A stretch of DNA of 11,572 nt, taken from assembly GCA_021784835.1 (NCBI GenBank), contig JAJYHI010000141.1, forward strand, positions 1-11,572, read 5' to 3'. The notes beneath the pieces were generated by a model. It had not been told where the DNA came from, searched no databases, and was given only the letters and a program-made list of their open reading frames with translations. A program made the position numbers and the translations under genes. This document shows positions 7,292 through 11,572 of the stretch, piece by piece; the first letter of the stretch is position 1; every line of letters starts with the position of its first letter. The stretch is from a bacterium. Lineage in GTDB: Bacteria; SZUA-79; Acidulodesulfobacterales; Acidulodesulfobacteraceae.

Positions 7292-7318
7292 GGACAGAAT
7301 TCAATTCTGTCCCTATAA
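7286..7318. repeat. Perfect 16-bp-arm palindrome opening the repeat array
   Basis: Arms 7286-7301 and 7303-7318 are perfect reverse complements around a single central C at 7302; the core arm is TATAGGGACAGAATT. Transcribed from either strand it would form a strong hairpin. It extends the palindrome found in the other array units, whose arms are 10 bp. No T-run follows, so it does not look like an intrinsic terminator. Confidence 0.95.
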
Positions 7319-7456
7319 CAAATTTGCACAGAAGGACAGAATTCAATTCTGTCCCTATAACAAATTTGCACAGAAGGACAGAATTCAATTCTGTCCCTAT
7401 AACAAATTTGCACAGAAGGACAGAATTCAATTCTGTCCCTATAACAAATTTGCACA
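7292..7456. repeat. Tandem array of four 42-bp units, each with a palindromic core
   Basis: Units start at 7292, 7334, 7376 and 7418. The first three are identical over 42 bp and the fourth over its first 39. Each unit has a palindrome, GGACAGAATT-C-AATTCTGTCC, then a constant 21-nt linker (CTATAACAAATTTGCACAGAA). The period equals about four turns of B-DNA and also 14 codons, so several reading frames stay open through it. GGGACAGAATTC/AATTCTGTCCC palindromes resemble REP-type sequences that I associate, from memory, with REP-associated tyrosine (IS200-like) transposases. No transposase gene is in this window. The array lies 34 nt upstream of the birA start. Mobility or regulatory function is inference. 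Confidence 0.95.
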
Positions 7457-7478
7457 AAATAGAAATTTTATTTTAAAC

Positions 7479-7484
7479 AAGGGG
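7479..7484 (+). promoter_or_regulatory. Ribosome binding site of birA
   Basis: AAGGGG is followed by a 6-nt TTTTTA spacer and ATG 7491. This is a moderate Shine-Dalgarno at normal spacing and supports the chosen start. Confidence 0.6.
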
Positions 7485-7490
7485 TTTTTA

Positions 7491-8303
7491 ATGGAAGAAA
7501 TAAATTATATCGATATTTTTGAAATCAAAAAAAAATTAAAAAGTTCTTTTATAGGCAAAAATTTATATTATGAACAAAAGGTTGATTCTACTAATACTTT
7601 AGCAAGAGATCTTGCTTCTAAAGGCGTAAAAAACGGAAGCGTGGTAATAGCGGATTATCAAGAAAAAGGCAGAGGCAGAAACGGAAAATTTTGGACGTCT
7701 CCCTGTGCCTGTAATATATACATGTCTATAATATTAAAACCTAAGATAACTCCGGAAAATGCCCAGGGCATGACGATATTGGCAGCGGTATCGGCCGCCG
7801 ACGCGATTACTGAAACCGCTTCTTTAAACCCTCAGATTAAATGGCCTAATGATTTACTTATAAATTCAAAAAAAGTATGCGGTATTTTAACAGAAATGGC
7901 TACTCAAAATATGACTATAGAATATATAATAGTAGGAATTGGAATGAACGTTAATATTGCGGAAAACGATATCGACGACAATATTAAAGATATCGCTACG
8001 TCTCTTTTGATAGAATCAAAAAAAATTAACGGAACAAACGTCCTCATCGATAGAAATACTCTTATAGCTTCTATACTTAACAAGTTCGATAAATATTATG
8101 AAATGTTTTTATCGACCGGACTCTCTTCTATTTTAACAAGCTATCAAAAATATTTCGGCATGATGGGGAAAACGGTAGAAATAAACGTTAAAGATAAAAA
8201 AATATCCGGACAGGTCGTTGGAATTGATTCTAAGGGAGCTCTTCTGCTAAAAACCGGAGAAAACGAATTAGAAAAAGTAGTATCGGGCGAAATATATATA
8301 TAA
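7491..8303 (+). CDS. birA: Biotin--[acetyl-CoA-carboxylase] ligase, class I (no DNA-binding domain)
   Basis: 270 residues. It activates biotin to biotinyl-5'-AMP and attaches it to the target lysine of biotin carboxyl carrier domains. Motifs: VDSTNT (31-36), the adenylate-binding loop GRGRNGKFWTSP (60-71), KWPNDLLINSKKVCGILTE (117-135), and VGIGMNVN (148-155), followed by a small C-terminal SH3-like domain (VEINVKDKKISGQVVGIDSKGALLL). Only about 25 residues precede the catalytic domain, so the N-terminal winged helix of the bifunctional E. coli repressor is absent. This protein should be an enzyme only. The loop has NGK where RGR/RGK is more common; the first GRGR residues are kept. coaX follows after 10 nt. 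The leader carries the 42-bp repeat array. Confidence 0.96.
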   Translation: MEEINYIDIFEIKKKLKSSFIGKNLYYEQKVDSTNTLARDLASKGVKNGSVVIADYQEKGRGRNGKFWTSPCACNIYMSIILKPKITPENAQGMTILAAVSAADAITETASLNPQIKWPNDLLINSKKVCGILTEMATQNMTIEYIIVGIGMNVNIAENDIDDNIKDIATSLLIESKKINGTNVLIDRNTLIASILNKFDKYYEMFLSTGLSSILTSYQKYFGMMGKTVEINVKDKKISGQVVGIDSKGALLLKTGENELEKVVSGEIYI

Positions 8304-8313
8304 TTTTTATTTT

Positions 8314-9099
8314 ATGATATTATCTTGCGATATAGGCAACTCATCGTCATCATTCGGCATATTTGAAGATGCGAAATATAATCCTGCAGAAACCTTCAGA
8401 ATAGACACGAAAAAAATTTCTACGGAGCAGGATTTAAAAAAGTTTTTGTCGAAAAATACCTCCGTAAAAAATTTGTCTGGAATATGCATTTCATCGGTAG
8501 TGCCTTCTGCAAACCCTATTTACGAGAATTTTTTTAACAAAATAAAGTTAAAGCCTTTTTTTATCTTGCCCGAAATAAAGTTAAATATAACTCTTTGCAT
8601 TGAAAACTTTGCTAAACTGGGTTCGGACAGGATAGCAAACTCTTGCTGGTCTCATTTTTATAATCAAAATTCACCGGAGAAAAAATTCCAGATAATAATA
8701 GATATCGGGACTGCCGTAACCATAGATTCGTTAAATAAAAGCGGGGATTTCTTAGGCGGCATCATATATCCAGGCATAAATTCTCTTGCAAATTGCCTAT
8801 ATGAATCTACGGAAAAACTGCCCTTAATTAAAATAAATAAACCTAAAAATTTAATCGGCACAAATACCGAATCTGCAATCCAATCCGGTATTTATAACGG
8901 AATCTTATATTTAATAAAAGGGTTCGTAAGCGATATATGTGATTTTTACGGCGTTTGCGGCAATAAAAATATCCGGCTTATCTTTACCGGCGGACAATCT
9001 TCGTTGATTTTTAACGACTTAAATATCGATGCCGAAAATATAATCGATGAATTTTGTACGCTTAAAGGAATAAAATATCTATACGATATAAATAAATAA
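8314..9099 (+). CDS. coaX: Type III pantothenate kinase
   Basis: 261 residues, standard for CoaX. It phosphorylates pantothenate, the first step of CoA synthesis. The ASKHA-fold motifs are visible: phosphate 1 DIGNS (6-10), GSDRIAN (103-109) with the likely catalytic Asp105, phosphate 2 DIGTAVTID (130-138), GGIIYPGINSLANCLYESTEKLP, GTNTESAIQSGIYNG and FTGGQSSLI. Type III enzymes typically need a monovalent cation and are not inhibited by CoA, unlike CoaA. It starts 10 nt after birA with no Shine-Dalgarno, consistent with coupling. Pairing of birA with coaX is common in bacteria, and nadC nearby fits a cofactor cluster. The gene ends a single base before the stop of convergent ahcY. Confidence 0.96.
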   Translation: MILSCDIGNSSSSFGIFEDAKYNPAETFRIDTKKISTEQDLKKFLSKNTSVKNLSGICISSVVPSANPIYENFFNKIKLKPFFILPEIKLNITLCIENFAKLGSDRIANSCWSHFYNQNSPEKKFQIIIDIGTAVTIDSLNKSGDFLGGIIYPGINSLANCLYESTEKLPLIKINKPKNLIGTNTESAIQSGIYNGILYLIKGFVSDICDFYGVCGNKNIRLIFTGGQSSLIFNDLNIDAENIIDEFCTLKGIKYLYDINK

Positions 9100-9100
9100 C

Positions 9101-10351
9101 TTATGTTCCTTCCTGCCATGATTTAAGATATTTTATCTGCTCTTTCGTCAGTTTATCAATCTCTATATCCATAGACTTAAGTTTTAAAGAGGCTATTCTT
9201 TCGTCGATTTCCTTAGGAACATCGTAAACGCCAGGAAGCATTGTTTTTCCAAGAACCGCAAATTCCGCGGAGAGAGCCTGCACTGAAAAACTCATATCCA
9301 TAACGCTTGCCGGATGTCCATGTGCGCTTGCAAGATTAATGAGCCTTCCTTCAGCAAGTAAATATATTCTTTTGCCGTTTTTCAGCGTATATTCTTCGAC
9401 AAAATCTTTTGCCGTTTTTACCGATTTGGCTATTTTCTTTAATCCCTTAATATTTATTTCTACGTCGAAATGACCTGAGTTGCATACTATAGCGCCGTCT
9501 TTCATGTTTTGAAAATGCTCGACGTCTATAACGTTTATATCGCCGGTAACGGTGCAAAATATATCGCCCACTTTTGCCGCTTCGGTTCCTTTCATTACTC
9601 TAAAACCGTCCATTACGGCTTCAAGCGCTTTAACCGGATCTACTTCCGTTACTATTACGTTAGAACCTATTCCTCTGGCTCTAAGCGCAAGCCCCTTGCC
9701 GCACCAGCCATAACCCAAAACTACAAAGTTTTTACCCGCAAGCAGTTTATCCGTCGCCCTGATTATTCCGTCTATGGTCGACTGTCCGGTGCCGTATCTG
9801 TTGTCGAAAAGATGTTTTGCATCCGCATCGTTTACGGCAATAACCGGTATTTTAAGCTCTCCTGCTTCCTGCATAGAACGCAGTCTGATTACGCCTGTAG
9901 TAGTTTCTTCCATAGAGGCTTTTATGTTTTTTATAAGTTTTTTATGCTTTTTATGTATTACAGATATTAAGTCTGCTCCGTCGTCTAACGTTACGTTAGG
10001 TTCTTTGCTAAGAACGCTTTCTATATGACTGTAATAAGTGTCGGAATCTTCCCCTTTTATAGCATAAACGTCTATTCCGAAATCTTTTGTAAGAGAAGCG
10101 GCTACATCGTCCTGCGTCGAAAGAGGGTTTGATGCGCAAAGATATATTTCGGCGCCGCCTTCTTTCAAAGTTCTGGCAAGATTTGCGGTTTCCGCCGTTA
10201 CATGCAGACAGAGCCCCATTTTTAAACCCTTAAAAGGTTTATTGTCAACAAACTGTTCTTTTATTAAACCTAGAACGGGCATATCCTGTTCTGCCCATAA
10301 AATTCTCTCTTTACCTTCTTTTGCAAGTTTAATATCTTTTATATCCGACAT
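9101..10351 (-). CDS. ahcY: Adenosylhomocysteinase, short form
   Basis: 416 residues. It hydrolyses S-adenosylhomocysteine to adenosine and homocysteine using bound NAD, clearing the product inhibitor of methyltransferases. Motifs: [40 protein letters not shown] (122-127), EETTTGV (149-155), [12 protein letters not shown] (173-184) with the likely catalytic Lys179 and Asp183, the NAD loop GYGWCGKG (213-220), CNSGHFD, and [23 protein letters not shown] and a C-terminus at about YLKSWQEGT mark the short archaeal/Thermotoga-like form, rather than the longer form that has GYGDVGKG and ends in PDHYRY. It lies 25 nt downstream of metK, so the two form a methyl-cycle pair. A Shine-Dalgarno supports the start. 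It converges on coaX with one base between the stops. Confidence 0.98.
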   Translation of the reverse strand: MSDIKDIKLAKEGKERILWAEQDMPVLGLIKEQFVDNKPFKGLKMGLCLHVTAETANLARTLKEGGAEIYLCASNPLSTQDDVAASLTKDFGIDVYAIKGEDSDTYYSHIESVLSKEPNVTLDDGADLISVIHKKHKKLIKNIKASMEETTTGVIRLRSMQEAGELKIPVIAVNDADAKHLFDNRYGTGQSTIDGIIRATDKLLAGKNFVVLGYGWCGKGLALRARGIGSNVIVTEVDPVKALEAVMDGFRVMKGTEAAKVGDIFCTVTGDINVIDVEHFQNMKDGAIVCNSGHFDVEINIKGLKKIAKSVKTAKDFVEEYTLKNGKRIYLLAEGRLINLASAHGHPASVMDMSFSVQALSAEFAVLGKTMLPGVYDVPKEIDERIASLKLKSMDIEIDKLTKEQIKYLKSWQEGT

Positions 10352-10355
10352 CCAG

Positions 10356-10360
10356 CCTCC
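10356..10360 (-). promoter_or_regulatory. Ribosome binding site of ahcY
   Basis: On the minus strand GGAGG is followed by CTGG and then ATG 10351. The 4-nt spacing is slightly short but the match is full. It is one of only two canonical Shine-Dalgarno sites in the window. Confidence 0.75.
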
Positions 10361-10376
10361 ATTATTATATTAAATT

Positions 10377-11570
10377 TTATACATGCTCTTTGACTTTGCT
10401 TAAATTAGCCGATACTTCTTTGATTTCCTCAATTTTAAGAAGTTTTTCCCAGACGAAATCTTCGTCGAATCTGCCAAAATGACCATAATTAGATGTTTTA
10501 GAGTAAATAGGCCTTAAAAGATCTAATGTTTTAACTATATTATATGGTTTTAAGCTGAAAACTTCCAATACGGCATCGGAAATCGCTTCATCGGGATAGA
10601 TTCCCGTTCCGAAAGTATTTGCCATAACCGAAACCGGCTCGGCGATTCCTATAGCATAAGCTATTTGAACTTCGCATTTTTTTGCTATACCGCTTCCGAC
10701 TATATTTTTGGCTATATATCTTGCCATGTACGAACCGCTTCTGTCGACTTTAGAAGGGTCTTTTCCTGAAAAAGCGCCTCCGCCGTGTCTACCCATCCCT
10801 CCGTACGTATCGACTATTATCTTTCTTCCGGTTAAACCTGTATCTCCGTTTGGCCCGCCTATTACGAAACGACCTGTAGGATTAATAAAAAACTTCGTAT
10901 CTTTATCCATAAGGTCGGCAGGTATCGTTTTATCTATAACCTCTGCGATAACGGCATCTTTAAGTTTTTCTTGAGATACGGATTCTGTATGCTGAGTAGA
11001 AAGAACTATCGAGGTGATTTTTTCAGGCTCTCCGTTAACGTATCTGACGGAAACCTGCGATTTGCCGTCCGGCCTTATGAAATCGAGAACTCCGGATTTT
11101 CTAACTTCGGCAAGTCTTTTGGTTAATTTATGTGCATAATAAATAGGCGCAGGCATAAAATCTTCCGTCTCGGAAGTTGCGTATCCGAACATCAAACCCT
11201 GATCGCCGGCACCCTGATCTTCGTCTTTTTCACGCACCACGCCCATTCTGATGTCCGAAGACTGCTTTCCTACTGCGGCTATTATTCCACAGCTTTTATA
11301 ATCGAAACCTATGGATGAATCGTCGTACCCTATTTCTTTTATAACTTTTCTTATTATATCCTGATAATTTACCGTTCCGTTTGACGTAACTTCGCCGGCA
11401 ATAGCCACAAGACCGGTGGTTACCATTGTTTCTAAAGCAACTTTAGAATGTTTGTCCTGCCCTATAAAGGCATCTAAAATAGAGTCTGATATTTTATCGC
11501 AAATTTTATCGGGATGACCTTCCGTTACGGATTCCGAAGTAAAAATAAAACTTGATTTTTTATTTTTCAT
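10377..11570 (-). CDS. metK: S-adenosylmethionine synthetase
   Basis: 397 residues, normal MetK length. It makes S-adenosylmethionine from methionine and ATP. Motifs: [20 protein letters not shown] at the N-terminus, [11 protein letters not shown], the signature [22 protein letters not shown], the flexible-loop/phosphate region [18 protein letters not shown], and [20 protein letters not shown]. The C-terminus is complete (ends KVKEHV then stop). The ATG at 11570 is 2 bases from the right edge; [15 protein letters not shown] matches where MetK proteins usually begin, so the gene looks whole, but its ribosome site, promoter and any SAM-responsive leader lie outside. It is the first visible gene of a minus-strand pair with ahcY, so SAM production and SAH removal are co-expressed. 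Confidence 0.97.
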   Translation of the reverse strand: MKNKKSSFIFTSESVTEGHPDKICDKISDSILDAFIGQDKHSKVALETMVTTGLVAIAGEVTSNGTVNYQDIIRKVIKEIGYDDSSIGFDYKSCGIIAAVGKQSSDIRMGVVREKDEDQGAGDQGLMFGYATSETEDFMPAPIYYAHKLTKRLAEVRKSGVLDFIRPDGKSQVSVRYVNGEPEKITSIVLSTQHTESVSQEKLKDAVIAEVIDKTIPADLMDKDTKFFINPTGRFVIGGPNGDTGLTGRKIIVDTYGGMGRHGGGAFSGKDPSKVDRSGSYMARYIAKNIVGSGIAKKCEVQIAYAIGIAEPVSVMANTFGTGIYPDEAISDAVLEVFSLKPYNIVKTLDLLRPIYSKTSNYGHFGRFDEDFVWEKLLKIEEIKEVSANLSKVKEHV

Positions 11571-11572
11571 AA

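Noticed and set aside
7286..7318. Rho-independent terminator for nadC
   Set aside because: The hairpin is strong, but neither side has a proper T-run (ACAAATTTG follows), and the same hairpin core recurs three more times.
7292..7456. CRISPR array
   Set aside because: The linkers between palindromes are identical instead of unique spacers, the period is 42 bp, and no cas gene is present.
7245..7457. Minus-strand open frame encoding a 14-residue repeat (CKFVIGTELNSVLL)
   Set aside because: It is the translation of the 42-bp palindromic array; because 42 is a multiple of three, other frames also stay open. There is no ribosome site and the composition is dictated by the repeat.
7450..7478. birA promoter using TTGCAC at 7450-7455
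   Set aside because: At 17 bp spacing the -10 would be TTAAAC, a poor match, and the start site would fall within the ribosome binding site.
9509..9970. Plus-strand 153-residue open frame inside ahcY
   Set aside because: It is an antisense shadow of the highly conserved AhcY NAD-binding region, with unusual Tyr/Arg-rich composition and no recognisable motif.
10352..10376. Riboswitch between metK and ahcY
   Set aside because: The gap is only 25 nt, too short for any known SAM or SAH aptamer; any such element would be upstream of metK, outside the window.

Overview
The window is a gene-dense, AT-rich stretch of a Gram-negative bacterial chromosome. By eye it is roughly one third G+C, with heavy use of ATA, AAA and GAA codons. 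LptF/LptG permeases imply an outer membrane with LPS. An NtrY-type kinase, a short-form AhcY beside MetK, type III pantothenate kinase, and a response-regulator-like protein ending in a PDIIE-type helix together suggest a low-GC, possibly anaerobic, deltaproteobacterial-grade lineage. That placement is an inference; no rRNA or marker search was possible.

Layout, left to right. (1) 1-1412, minus: the N-terminal 470 residues of an NtrY-family membrane histidine kinase, cut by the window edge inside the kinase core. (2) 1466-2242, plus: a PhnP-like metallo-beta-lactamase-fold hydrolase, divergent from the kinase. (3) 4467-2276, minus: lptF and lptG, the inner-membrane permease pair of the LPS exporter, separated by 2 nt. 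(4) From a good sigma70-like promoter at 4512-4540, plus: a protein with a degenerate (non-phosphorylatable) receiver domain and a long acidic low-complexity region containing an exact 107-bp duplication. It is followed by nadC, birA and coaX, so three cofactor functions (NAD, biotin attachment, CoA) sit in one probable operon. Between nadC and birA lies a tandem array of four palindromic 42-bp units. (5) 11570-9101, minus: metK then ahcY, the SAM-synthesis and SAH-hydrolysis steps of the methyl cycle, converging on coaX with a single base between the stop codons.

Most genes are ordinary housekeeping and confidently assigned. The parts that deserve a second look are the palindromic 42-bp array upstream of birA (REP-like, or a helically phased operator/hairpin array), the pseudo-receiver protein with its recent internal duplication, and the NtrY homologue with an apparently short extracytoplasmic sensor loop. 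I found no CRISPR array, tRNA, rRNA, transposase gene or phage gene, and nothing that convincingly forms a new multi-gene system. No gene-free stretch exceeds about 255 bases.
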